A program made the translations under genes and the position numbers. From an uncultured Gemmatimonadota bacterium (GTDB lineage: Bacteria; Gemmatimonadota; Gemmatimonadetes; Longimicrobiales; Longimicrobiaceae), in NCBI GenBank assembly GCA_902805735.1, contig CADCTW010000179.1, forward strand, positions 1 through 39,493: 39,493 nt of DNA, read 5' to 3'. How positions within the stretch are numbered: the stretch's first letter is position 1; each line of letters opens with the position of its first letter. This document shows, one piece after another, positions 14,779 to 22,407 of the stretch. Under the pieces are notes generated by a model. The model saw only the letters and a program-made list of their open reading frames with translations, did no database searches and was not told the DNA's origin.

Positions 14779-16857
14779 TTAGAGTGCGGGCGGCAGCGGG
14801 GGCAGCGGGATCGGCGCAAGCGTGGTGCCGCGCGCCGGACGGGCGAGCGAGCCCGGCTGCGCCGGCGGGATCGTGCGCAGGTCCTGGATCAGCCGCAGCA
14901 CCGTGGTCCCGCCGAAGGCATCGCGCTGGCGCTCCCGCGTTCGCGTCGGCGCGCCGGGGATGCCGCCCGCCGCGGGGAAGTTCTCCCAGCGGTACGAGCC
15001 GGGGGGCTGCCCGTCCGGGTGCAGGAGGCGGCGGTTGAAGAGGACGCTGCGCTGGAAGGGCGGAACCGAGCGCACGCCGCCGGGCTGCGCCGCGTTCAAG
15101 GGCGCCCAATATGATGCGCACCCCGCGCCGCTCTCCTCGTATCCCTCGACGGCGCCGTTCACCCGCAGCGCGGCCCGGCTCCAGTCGCCCGCGACGGCCG
15201 GAATCCCCTCCCACGAGCCTCCGAAGTACGCGCCGCCGGTCGTGCGGCAGTAACCCGTCCGCAGCACGGCAAAGACGGTCACGCTGCTCCGCGCCTGCAC
15301 GGGCGCCACGCGCGCGGCGGGGTCGTTCTCGCCCGGCGCCACGTCCCAGCGGAACGACTCGCGGAGCTGCGCCTGCGTCTCGCCGGGCATCACCGTGACG
15401 CGCGGCGCGGAGATCATCGCGGGGCGCGGGTTCGCCACGTTGAAGCTCCCCCAGATCACCACCGGGATCTCGGAGACCAGCGTCAGCGGCCCGTTCAGGG
15501 TGGCCGCATCGCGGATCAGCACCACCTCGGCCGAGGGATCGGCACCCGGCGCCTGGCCCGTCGCGCGGCGCACCACGAGCACCCCGCCGTGAATGGAATC
15601 CAGCCGCGAGCCCTCCACGACGAAGCCGTATGCGTTCGTCGGACAGCGGAAGGTGCGGTACGGCCTCCCCGCGAGCGCCGATGCGTCGCACGCGCCCTCC
15701 CGGCGGAAGTCGGGGAAGAGCCCCTTCCAGATCCGCCCCGGCTGCACCGGATCGCCGGCCGCGAGACCGGTGGGTTGGGGGCCGGTGAAGGGCCACGGGA
15801 CATAGCGGATGGCCGGCGCCGCGGCCACGTGCCCGCACCCGCTGGCGTATGCCTCGCCGCAGGTGACGGTGAAGGCGCCGTCCGCCCCGGAATGCGTGCG
15901 GCGCAGGGTGATGGCCGGCCGGAAGCTCCCCCGTCCGAAGCACGCGCCCTGGAAGTCGGGGCACTCCCCGCTCCCGGCGAGCGACGCCGTCTGCATCCGC
16001 CCCGGCGACACGATTCCGCCGATCGCCGGGCCGATGCGCACGCGGCCCTGCCACGGCGCCAGCATCGCGCCGGGATCCGCCTCGGCCGCGGCGCGCGCGA
16101 GGCTCGCCAGCGCGGGCGCGCCCGCGGGGTAGCCCGTCCCCACCACGACGTGCTCCGGCGCCGCGGCCGAGATCCCGTCGCGCGCCTCGATCCCGCCCAC
16201 GTAGCGCACCAGGTATCCACCCGCGCCGAAGTAGGCGGTGCCGTCCACGCGCACCGGCCCGCCCACCAGCCCGCCGGGGCCGCCCCCCACGATCTCCGCG
16301 TCGCCCCGCGTGTAGAGCGCGTGCTGGTGCGGTGCCACGATGGACACGGCCAGGCGCCGCGTGGCCATCCGCCGCCCCTCGCGCGGGCCGCGCGCCGTGG
16401 CGTACACCTCCAGCTCCACCGTGCGCGCCGCCACGCTCCCCCCCACGTCCGGGAGCGCATCCCACGACACGCGGGGCTGGTGGGTCCACGCATCCAGGAC
16501 GCGCTCGTCGTGCGGAATCACCTCCCACCCCCGCACGTCCACGATCCGCACACCCGAGTGGACGGTGTCGAGCAGGACGGTGGCGCCCGTGGTCTGCAGC
16601 CCTGGCGGAAGCTGCAGCGCGCCTAAATCGGCCGCGCTCACGTTTCCCAGCCGCCGGGCGACCAGGGCGCGGAGCTGATCGGTCAGCGCCTCCACGGCGC
16701 TCGTGGCGGCGATCTCGGTGCGCGACAGCTCGGCGCGGGCGTACAGCTCGCGCTCCGCCATGCGCGCCACGAGCTGCGTGGCGCTGATCACGACCCCCAG
16801 CACCACGATGAACCCCAGCACCCAGAGCAGCGCGCTCCCCCGCTCGCGATTCACCAT
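14779..16857 (-). CDS. large PilX-like minor pilus protein
   Basis: A 692-residue protein. It starts MVNRERGSALLWVLGFIVVLGVVISATQLVARMAERELYAR, the hydrophobic N-terminus plus amphipathic helix of PilX-type proteins, without the GFTxxE prepilin site. The frame is open upstream, but this start overlaps the preceding gene by 7 nt, as do others in the cluster. The remaining 650 residues are extracytoplasmic, beta-rich and carry scattered Cys pairs (CPDFQGACFG, CGEAYASGCG, ACDAS...FRCPTNAYG). Classic PilX is under 200 residues, so this is unusually large. It might serve as a tip adhesin in place of PilY1, which is absent here. It is the last gene of the minor-pilin unit. Confidence 0.78.
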   Translation of the reverse strand: MVNRERGSALLWVLGFIVVLGVVISATQLVARMAERELYARAELSRTEIAATSAVEALTDQLRALVARRLGNVSAADLGALQLPPGLQTTGATVLLDTVHSGVRIVDVRGWEVIPHDERVLDAWTHQPRVSWDALPDVGGSVAARTVELEVYATARGPREGRRMATRRLAVSIVAPHQHALYTRGDAEIVGGGPGGLVGGPVRVDGTAYFGAGGYLVRYVGGIEARDGISAAAPEHVVVGTGYPAGAPALASLARAAAEADPGAMLAPWQGRVRIGPAIGGIVSPGRMQTASLAGSGECPDFQGACFGRGSFRPAITLRRTHSGADGAFTVTCGEAYASGCGHVAAAPAIRYVPWPFTGPQPTGLAAGDPVQPGRIWKGLFPDFRREGACDASALAGRPYRTFRCPTNAYGFVVEGSRLDSIHGGVLVVRRATGQAPGADPSAEVVLIRDAATLNGPLTLVSEIPVVIWGSFNVANPRPAMISAPRVTVMPGETQAQLRESFRWDVAPGENDPAARVAPVQARSSVTVFAVLRTGYCRTTGGAYFGGSWEGIPAVAGDWSRAALRVNGAVEGYEESGAGCASYWAPLNAAQPGGVRSVPPFQRSVLFNRRLLHPDGQPPGSYRWENFPAAGGIPGAPTRTRERQRDAFGGTTVLRLIQDLRTIPPAQPGSLARPARGTTLAPIPLPPLPPAL

Positions 16858-18065
16858 CCGCCCTCGCTCCCGCCCCGGGTGGCGCCGTTGGCCGCCACCA
16901 CCACCACGTACGGCACCTCCGCGACGCCGCCGTCCGCCCGCGTCGTCGGCACGGTAAAGCGCACCCGCACCGCGCCGACATCGTGGTACCCGCGCCGGAA
17001 CGCGAAGCCGGGCTCCCCGGACGCGGCCGGCGCGTACACGTAATTGGGGTTCGACGTGGAGTGTTCCAGCGCCGCGCCGTCCACCCCCACGCCGCGCGTC
17101 CAGGCCGTCTCGCCCGCGTGCAGCGTCTCCACCTCCAACGCGGACACGGGCCCGCCCACCGGCACCGCGCGCGTCCACGCCCCGGCATCATCCAGCCCCG
17201 TCTGCCGCACCAGCAGCGGGACGCTCCGTGCCCCTGCGCGCGCGACGAAGAACCGCGACGGCGTCACCCGCTGCGCCCGCACGCGCGGCGTGAGCGCCGC
17301 GCCCGACTGCGCGGGGTACGTGCTCGCCGGAAAGCCGAGCGCGAGCTCCGCCACGGGCACCTCCGTATACGCGGACACCGTCCCGCGCACCTCGCAGCGC
17401 CAGTTCCGGCGCGTCGCGGGCACCGCCGTCCGCACCTCCGCGCAGCGCGACCCATCCGCATAGTACGTCTGCTCGCATGGCCCGCTCCTCGGGGAGCCAG
17501 GCGCGCCGGGCGGGTAGAACACGGACCCGGTGACCACCTCCGCGTCTGCCGCGGCTTCGTCCGCGAAGGTGGGACACGCGACTTCCTCCGCGCAGTCGGC
17601 GCCGCAGGGTGCGTGGGTCGCGCGCGGGCCCGCCGTCACGTGGTAGACGCGGGCGCCCATGGCCGGGGCGCTCACCAGGACCGCATCCCCCTGCTTGAGC
17701 ACGCCCGTGTGGTCGCCCACCAGGTGAACGCACGCCCCGCCCCCCGCGCAGGGCCGGGTGGAGACGGTCATCGGCGTGCCATCCGCGCGCAGCAGCAGGA
17801 GCGTGTCGCTCTCCGCGACCCCAACGTGCACCGGGCCCGCGTTGGGCGCCGCCAGCGTACCCGCCGTCGCCTGCCGAATCGCATCCCGCAGCACCCGCTC
17901 GACGGACGCGACAGCCGCGCCGCGGTCCGCGTCCTCCATGCTCCGCACCTGTCCGCGCGTGACGGACTCCGCCACGGACCACACTCCGGTCGCGATCACA
18001 GCCGTGATCACCAGCACCCCCAGCAGCTCGATCAGCGTGAACCCCGCACGTCGCTCGCGGTTCAT
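16851..18065 (-). CDS. minor pilin, PilW/GspJ-like
   Basis: A 404-residue protein. The prepilin signal MNRERRAG-FTLIELLGVLVITAVIATGVWS has the Gly/Phe cleavage site and Glu at +5. The ATG at 18065 is chosen because it gives the usual short basic leader. The mature part is beta-rich with many Cys, such as CAGGGACVHL and CGADCAEEVACPTF, likely disulfide-bonded after export. It is long for PilW. It should be processed by a prepilin peptidase and join the pilus tip or initiation complex. A 430-bp gap with a repeat element separates it from the preceding pilin gene. Confidence 0.88.
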   Translation of the reverse strand: MNRERRAGFTLIELLGVLVITAVIATGVWSVAESVTRGQVRSMEDADRGAAVASVERVLRDAIRQATAGTLAAPNAGPVHVGVAESDTLLLLRADGTPMTVSTRPCAGGGACVHLVGDHTGVLKQGDAVLVSAPAMGARVYHVTAGPRATHAPCGADCAEEVACPTFADEAAADAEVVTGSVFYPPGAPGSPRSGPCEQTYYADGSRCAEVRTAVPATRRNWRCEVRGTVSAYTEVPVAELALGFPASTYPAQSGAALTPRVRAQRVTPSRFFVARAGARSVPLLVRQTGLDDAGAWTRAVPVGGPVSALEVETLHAGETAWTRGVGVDGAALEHSTSNPNYVYAPAASGEPGFAFRRGYHDVGAVRVRFTVPTTRADGGVAEVPYVVVVAANGATRGGSEGGW

Positions 18066-18123
18066 ACGGCGTAAGGTTGCATGTGAATCCCGATGCTGCG
18101 CACGTGAATGCCCCTGTGTCCTT

Positions 18124-18412
18124 GTAGGGGCGCGATTTATCGCGCCCTCCCCTGCGGCTGCCTCGACCCGTCCGAAGCGCACTCCAGTCCCCTACGAGCA
18201 CACCCATATGTCCCGCCCCCCTGAAGGTCTCGCGCGTATCCCGCACCAATCCTGGTCGCCCGATTGATCCCGCTCCCCGGAGTCCGCGCTCCGCGAGCGT
18301 GCGTCACGCCGGATGGTACGGGCAGACACGTGGGTCTGCCCCGACGGGTTGGTTCCGATGCGGCAGCCGTCGAGCGTGCCGAAAGGGTGGGCGCGATGAA
18401 TCGCGCCCCTAC
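18124..18412. mobile_element. 289-bp segment with 24-bp inverted ends (MITE-like)
   Basis: The ends at 18124-18147 and 18389-18412 are reverse complements at 23 of 24 positions, and each is itself a near-palindrome around GGGCGCGAT/ATCGCGCCC. Inside lies another hairpin, GGGCAGAC-ACGTGG-GTCTGCCC (18320-18341). There is no coding capacity and no clear target duplication. It interrupts the minor-pilin gene row between 18065 and 18496. It could be one non-autonomous element or two independent copies of a short palindromic repeat in opposite orientation. Confidence 0.65.
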
Positions 18413-18495
18413 ATACGACCCGGAGCTCACGTCGTGGAGCCCAGCCGGCCGGACCGCGGCGAGCGGGCCGGGCAAGCGGAACGGGGCGCGTGGCA

Positions 18496-19011
18496 TCAGG
18501 CACCGGGGGCCAGGCCGGTGCCATGGCGGTCGCGGGGCCAGAGGGTGAGCGTCTGGACCAGCGCGGCCGTGGTGTCGGCGGTGTAGCGCGACGGGTAGAC
18601 GATGCGCACGGTGAACTCCGCGAGGGGGGAGGCGCCGGAGGCGCACCCCGCTTGCTCGCCAGGAGCCGTCGCGTTGTCGCGGACCTCGTCGCCGCCGAGG
18701 CAGCGGATTCGGCGCTCGATGGACACCGCCTGCGTGCCGGGGCCGGCGGCGGCGACGCGATTGCCCGCGCGGTCCGTTTGGAAAGTGAGGGGAAACGCGT
18801 CCGCCAGGGGATCGGAAGCGCGGAGGCGCTGCACCTCGTTCCGCAGGGTGCGGTGCGCCACCAGCCGCGCCGCGCGGTCCGAATCCGCCCGCGTGCTGTC
18901 CGCGGACTGCTGCAGCAGCATCAGCAGCGCGACCCCCAGCAGCGCCAGCGCCAGGGTCAGCTCGAAAAGGGTGAAGCCGGATGTGGAGCGACGGCGCTCG
19001 AGACGCGTCAT
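18496..19011 (-). CDS. minor pilin, PilV/GspI-like
   Basis: A 171-residue protein with the prepilin N-terminus MTRLERRRSTSG-FTLFELTLALALLGVALLMLLQQ: Gly before the cleavage site and Glu at +5. The ATG at 19011 overlaps the stop of the upstream pilin gene as ATGA, which fixes the start. The mature domain is short and carries two Cys (IRCLGGDEV and AGCASGAS). It is cotranscribed with the GspH-like pilin. Assignment to PilV rather than another minor pilin is by size and gene order. Confidence 0.87.
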   Translation of the reverse strand: MTRLERRRSTSGFTLFELTLALALLGVALLMLLQQSADSTRADSDRAARLVAHRTLRNEVQRLRASDPLADAFPLTFQTDRAGNRVAAAGPGTQAVSIERRIRCLGGDEVRDNATAPGEQAGCASGASPLAEFTVRIVYPSRYTADTTAALVQTLTLWPRDRHGTGLAPGA

Positions 19012-19586
19012 CGCGGCGCCTCCGTGCTCCAGGTGCTCGTGCCGGGGAGGTATCGGTACAGATGGGCGATTCCATCCGGCGTCAGCACGACGGCGGCTAC
19101 GGCGGAGGGGTCTCGCGCGTGTGTAAGGTAGTAGGTGAGGGCGCCGCGAGTGCCCACGGCGCACCCGCCGCCCGCGGGGCAGCGCACCAGTCGGGGAACG
19201 CCGGCCGTCGAGTCTCCCAGCGGACCCGACACGGCGCTCCCCGCGCCCCACTGCGTCCCCGCGCCGAGCGGCGTCCACTCGCGGCCGGCGACCTCCGTCT
19301 CAGGCACGCCGGCGGTATCCGGCGCGGCGAGAAACCGGCCGCGTGAGTCGCCCGCGAACGACGCGTCGGCCAGCAGGAGCGCGTCGCCGCCGCGTGCTTC
19401 GGCGCGCGACACGGCTTCGGTGATGCGCGCGCGGAGCTGCTGCGCCTGGTGGTAGACGAGGCGGTGCGGGTTCTCGCGGTTGGAGGCCAGCGCCACAGAA
19501 GTCAGGGCGACGAGGACGAGCGCCACCACCATTGCCTCGATCATCGTGAATCCGGCGCGCGGGTCCCGCGGAGGAGGGGCATTCAT
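19008..19586 (-). CDS. minor pilin, GspH/FimT-like
   Basis: A 192-residue protein from the ATG at 19586, starting MNAPPPRDPRAG-FTMIEAMVVALVLVALTSVALAS, a prepilin leader with Glu at +5. A longer frame to 19625 is open but would lengthen the leader. The helix is followed by a GspH-type globular domain with a Cys pair (RCPAGGGCAVG). It is the first gene of the minus-strand minor-pilin unit, 67 bp from pilM on the other strand, and shares the divergent promoter region with it. Confidence 0.88.
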   Translation of the reverse strand: MNAPPPRDPRAGFTMIEAMVVALVLVALTSVALASNRENPHRLVYHQAQQLRARITEAVSRAEARGGDALLLADASFAGDSRGRFLAAPDTAGVPETEVAGREWTPLGAGTQWGAGSAVSGPLGDSTAGVPRLVRCPAGGGCAVGTRGALTYYLTHARDPSAVAAVVLTPDGIAHLYRYLPGTSTWSTEAPR

Positions 19587-19606
19587 AAGGCGGCCGGCGA
19601 GGGTTC

Positions 19607-19672
19607 GTGAACCAGAGTGGCACATCCGCGGTATCTATTACTAGATACCCCGGATGGCGAAGTCCGGTTTCC
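19607..19672. promoter_or_regulatory. two-way pilus promoter with perfect palindrome
   Basis: A perfect palindrome, GGTATCTA-TTAC-TAGATACC (19630-19649), sits between the divergent pilus operons. On the plus strand, GTGAACC (19607-19613), 12 nt, then CCGCGGTATCTA (19626-19637). On the minus strand, GGAAACC (19672-19666), again 12 nt, then CCGGGGTATCTA (19653-19642). Each half of the palindrome supplies a TATCTA -10-like hexamer facing its own operon. AACC about 18 bp upstream resembles ECF-type -35 elements. The pilM leader would be only about 10 nt. The same arrangement recurs before the pilin gene at 31092. The promoter role is inferred. Confidence 0.6.
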
Positions 19673-20763
19673 GAAACGGGAAAACACCCCTCACCCGAGC
19701 CGCCGTGTTCACACTCCGCTCCCTCCTCCCCGCCCGCCGCGGCCCGCGCCACCCCTCCGTATGCGTGGGAGTGGACGTGGGCGAGCGCCGCACCAAGCTG
19801 GCAGGCGTCACCCGCGACGGCACGGGCGTGTGCGTGACGCACGCCGCCGACGAGCCGACCCCCGCCGGCCTCTTCCGCGACCGCCGCATCGCCGATGCAA
19901 ACGCAGCCGGTGCCTTCCTCGCGAGCCTGGTGCGCGCGCAGGGGCTGGCCGGCGCCCCCGCCGCGCTGGCGGTCGCGCCCGGCGACGCGCGCGTGCAGCG
20001 CCAGCAGCTCCCGCGCATGGACGAGGCGGCCTTGCGCGGCGCGGTCGAGGCCGATCCCGCGCTCCGCCTCGGCGGCATGGAAACGGTCGCCGCCCGCTAC
20101 GCCTTCGCGGAGGTGGAAGCGCACGATCCCACGCTCGTCACTCTCCTGGCCGTCTCCGCGCGCGAAGAGACCATCCGCGTGCTGCAGAGCATGGCCGGGG
20201 GAGCGGGGCTCGCCGCCGGGCTGGTGACGGCCGCCCCGGTGGCGCTCGCGAACGCGTGGGCGGCGACGCACCTCGAACGGGTGGCGGCGGGAGCGCGCTC
20301 GGTGCTCCTCCACGGCGGATTCGGAGGGCTGCTGATCGCCGTGCTGGACGGCGGCGTTCCCGTCACCGCGTACGAGGCCAGCCTGGGCGTCGGCTACCTG
20401 GCCGAGCGCACGGGCGGCGAGGGACTCCTCTTCGCCCCCGGGGCCGCGGACGAGCGCGTGATGGAGGAATGGGTACGGCGCGTGGCGGGTGATGCGCGGC
20501 GCGCGGCGGGCGCCGCCTCGGCCGGGCACGGGGTGCTGGGGGATGCGGATGGGAGCGGCGCCGTGTGGATCTCCGGCGGGATCGCGCGGCTTCCGGGAGT
20601 CGTGGAGCGCTTCCGCGCCGCGCTGGGAGTGCGGGTACACCTGTTCGACCCGCTCGCCGCCTTCCCCAGCGCCACGGACGGCCCGCTCCCCTTCGCGCCG
20701 CCGCTGGCCGTGGCCGCGGGGCTGGCGCTGGAGATGCTGTCGCTCGATCCGGTGCTCCCATGA
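19654..20763 (+). CDS. pilM: PilM-like pilus assembly ATPase
   Basis: A 369-residue cytoplasmic protein with an actin-like fold. The first phosphate loop is VCVGVDVGERRTKLAGV (residues about 36-52), and VWISGGIARLPG near the C-terminus matches the adenosine motif. PilM binds ATP and the cytoplasmic tail of PilN, linking the membrane alignment complex to the motor. The start lies 4 nt after the divergent palindrome, so the leader is very short and no Shine-Dalgarno is seen. It overlaps pilN by ATGA. Family assignment rests on fold motifs together with the M-N-O-P-Q gene order. Confidence 0.9.
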   Translation: MAKSGFRNGKTPLTRAAVFTLRSLLPARRGPRHPSVCVGVDVGERRTKLAGVTRDGTGVCVTHAADEPTPAGLFRDRRIADANAAGAFLASLVRAQGLAGAPAALAVAPGDARVQRQQLPRMDEAALRGAVEADPALRLGGMETVAARYAFAEVEAHDPTLVTLLAVSAREETIRVLQSMAGGAGLAAGLVTAAPVALANAWAATHLERVAAGARSVLLHGGFGGLLIAVLDGGVPVTAYEASLGVGYLAERTGGEGLLFAPGAADERVMEEWVRRVAGDARRAAGAASAGHGVLGDADGSGAVWISGGIARLPGVVERFRAALGVRVHLFDPLAAFPSATDGPLPFAPPLAVAAGLALEMLSLDPVLP

Positions 20764-21341
20764 TCCACATCGACCTGCGCATCGAGGGCGCGGAGCGCAC
20801 GGACCAGCCCGCCACCCCGCGAGCGGCCACACGCGATCCCCTCCTGATCGCCGTGCTCCTGGCCGCGCTCGCGGCGTTCGGGAGCGTACGCGTGGCCGAC
20901 GCCCGCCTCGCCGCGCGGGAGGCCCGGGTGGAGGAGGAGACCGCCACGGCCACGCGCAACGCGGCGCGGCTGAGCGGGTCGCTGGAGCGGGTGGCGGCGC
21001 TCACGCGCGAGCAGGCGCGCCTGGCGGCGACCGTGAGCGCCATCCGCGCGCTGGACCCGGACCGCTTCGCGTGGGTGCGGCTGATGGACCGCGTGGGGAG
21101 CGCCGTCCCGGAGAACGTGTGGGTCGACGGGATGGAGATGACCTCGCGGGACAGCGCGGGGTTCCGCGTGACGGGGTACGCGCCCTCGGTGGAGCTGGCC
21201 GCAGCCTTCCGCCGCCGCCTCGCCACAGGGGTGCGCAGCGCCGAGCTGGGCGGCACCACCAGCACGCGGATCGCCTCCTTTCCCGTGGTGCGATACGAGC
21301 TCACCGGGACCATGGGCGGCGCAGCGGAGCCCGCGCCATGA
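20760..21341 (+). CDS. pilN: PilN-like inner-membrane alignment protein
   Basis: A 193-residue protein. A short cytoplasmic N-terminus (MIHIDLRIEGAERTD) precedes one membrane helix (DPLLIAVLLAALAAFGSV), a coiled coil (ADARLAAREARVEEETATATRNAARL) and a periplasmic domain with WVRLMDRVGSAVPENVWVDGMEM, typical of PilN. The canonical INLLP PilM-binding motif is replaced by IDLRIEG. Its start overlaps the pilM stop as ATGA, and its stop overlaps pilO the same way. It should pair with PilO in the inner membrane. Confidence 0.9.
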   Translation: MIHIDLRIEGAERTDQPATPRAATRDPLLIAVLLAALAAFGSVRVADARLAAREARVEEETATATRNAARLSGSLERVAALTREQARLAATVSAIRALDPDRFAWVRLMDRVGSAVPENVWVDGMEMTSRDSAGFRVTGYAPSVELAAAFRRRLATGVRSAELGGTTSTRIASFPVVRYELTGTMGGAAEPAP

Positions 21342-22018
21342 GCCCCGCCCTGCGCGCGCGGCTCGCACTTGGAGTGCTGCTGGCGACGTTGATCCTCACC
21401 GGCCACTGGTTCCTGAAGAGCTATCGTCCGCGCACCGCCGCCCTGGCAGCGCGTGAAGCGGCGCTGGACAAGATCCTCACCGCCAACCGTGACGCCCGCG
21501 CGCGCGAGATGGCGCTGGGCGCCGACAGCATGGAAGCGCTCCGCCGCCGCTGGCGCGCGGAGGCGGACGGGCTCGCGGCGCGCGTTCCCCCGCAGGGTGG
21601 AAGCGCGCAGCCTTTCGTGGACGCCCTCTCCACGGCGGCGCGCAGGCTGAGTGTGCGCGTGCACAACTACCAGCCGCTGCAGTCCGCCGCCGAAGGGCAG
21701 TTCCAGGTGGACGGGCTGCGGGTGCTGGTGGCAGGGCGCTACCACGACGTGGGTGCCCTGATGGCCGAGCTTCTCTCGCACCCGCGCCTCACGCAGTTGC
21801 GCGGGGTGAGGATGGCCGTCGTCCCGGACTCGCTGATGGCCGCCTCCACCGAGGAGCCCCGGCCCGGTGCCGCCCTCCCGGCGGATTCCGCGCTCCTGAT
21901 CCCCGCCGGCGAAACGCCGTTCAGCGTGGTCGCCGCCTTTTCGCTCCACTGGTTCTCGCTGGAGGCGCCCCGCGCACCCGGCGGGACGGTGGGCGTCCCC
22001 CTCGATCCCACCCCCTGA
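21338..22018 (+). CDS. pilO: PilO-like inner-membrane alignment protein
   Basis: A 226-residue protein with one N-terminal membrane helix (LALGVLLATLILTGHWFL), a coiled coil (about 35-75) and a periplasmic ferredoxin-like domain (FVDALSTAARRLSVRVHNYQPL, then FQVDGLRVLVAGRYHDVGALMAELLSHPRL). This matches PilO, partner of PilN. It overlaps pilN by ATGA and shares one base of its stop with the next start (TGATG), so the operon is tightly coupled. Confidence 0.9.
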   Translation: MSPALRARLALGVLLATLILTGHWFLKSYRPRTAALAAREAALDKILTANRDARAREMALGADSMEALRRRWRAEADGLAARVPPQGGSAQPFVDALSTAARRLSVRVHNYQPLQSAAEGQFQVDGLRVLVAGRYHDVGALMAELLSHPRLTQLRGVRMAVVPDSLMAASTEEPRPGAALPADSALLIPAGETPFSVVAAFSLHWFSLEAPRAPGGTVGVPLDPTP

Positions 22019-22407
22019 TGCGCACCGCACTGCTCCTCGCGGCCCTGGCCGCGCTCGCCGCCACGCACCTGCACGCCCAGACCGCGCGCGCCTGGAGCTA
22101 CCCGCGCGCCCCCGACCGGCGCGACCCCGTGCTCCCGCCCGAAGCGCTGTACACGGGCGACGGCTTCCCCGAGCTGCGCGTGCACAGCATCGCGCACGAC
22201 CCCGCCGACCCGCGCGACTCGCGCGCGCTGGTGGTGCTCACGGGCAAGCGCGGGGAACGCTCCGTGGTGCGCGCGGGAGACCGCGTGGGCCAGTACCGGG
22301 TGCTCGCGGTGCGGCGCAACTGCCTCGTGGCGCTGCAGAACGTCCTCGGCAGCGGCCGGCCCATCGTGCTCTGCCTTCCCCGCGCGGGCGAAGCGGCCCG
22401 TCCGTGA
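22018..22407 (+). CDS. small periplasmic PilP-like protein
   Basis: A 129-residue protein with a signal peptide (MRTALLLAALAALAATHLHA before QTARAW). The mature domain contains ALVVLTGKRGERSVVRAGDRVGQYRVLAVRRNCLVALQN, reminiscent of the GspC/PilP homology region, a small beta-domain that contacts the secretin. It has no lipobox, unlike classic PilP. Position between pilO and pilQ makes PilP the natural reading. Similarity is weak, so the symbol is withheld. Confidence 0.7.
   Translation: MRTALLLAALAALAATHLHAQTARAWSYPRAPDRRDPVLPPEALYTGDGFPELRVHSIAHDPADPRDSRALVVLTGKRGERSVVRAGDRVGQYRVLAVRRNCLVALQNVLGSGRPIVLCLPRAGEAARP

Noticed and set aside
18137..19075. Minus-strand frame containing VGARFIAP-type sequence
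   Set aside because: The translation comes from the palindromic repeat element. It has no start or domain and crosses real pilin genes.
20363..22030. A 555-codon minus-strand frame across pilM, pilN and pilO
   Set aside because: The plus-strand genes have clear families and ATGA overlaps. The minus frame has shadow-type composition.
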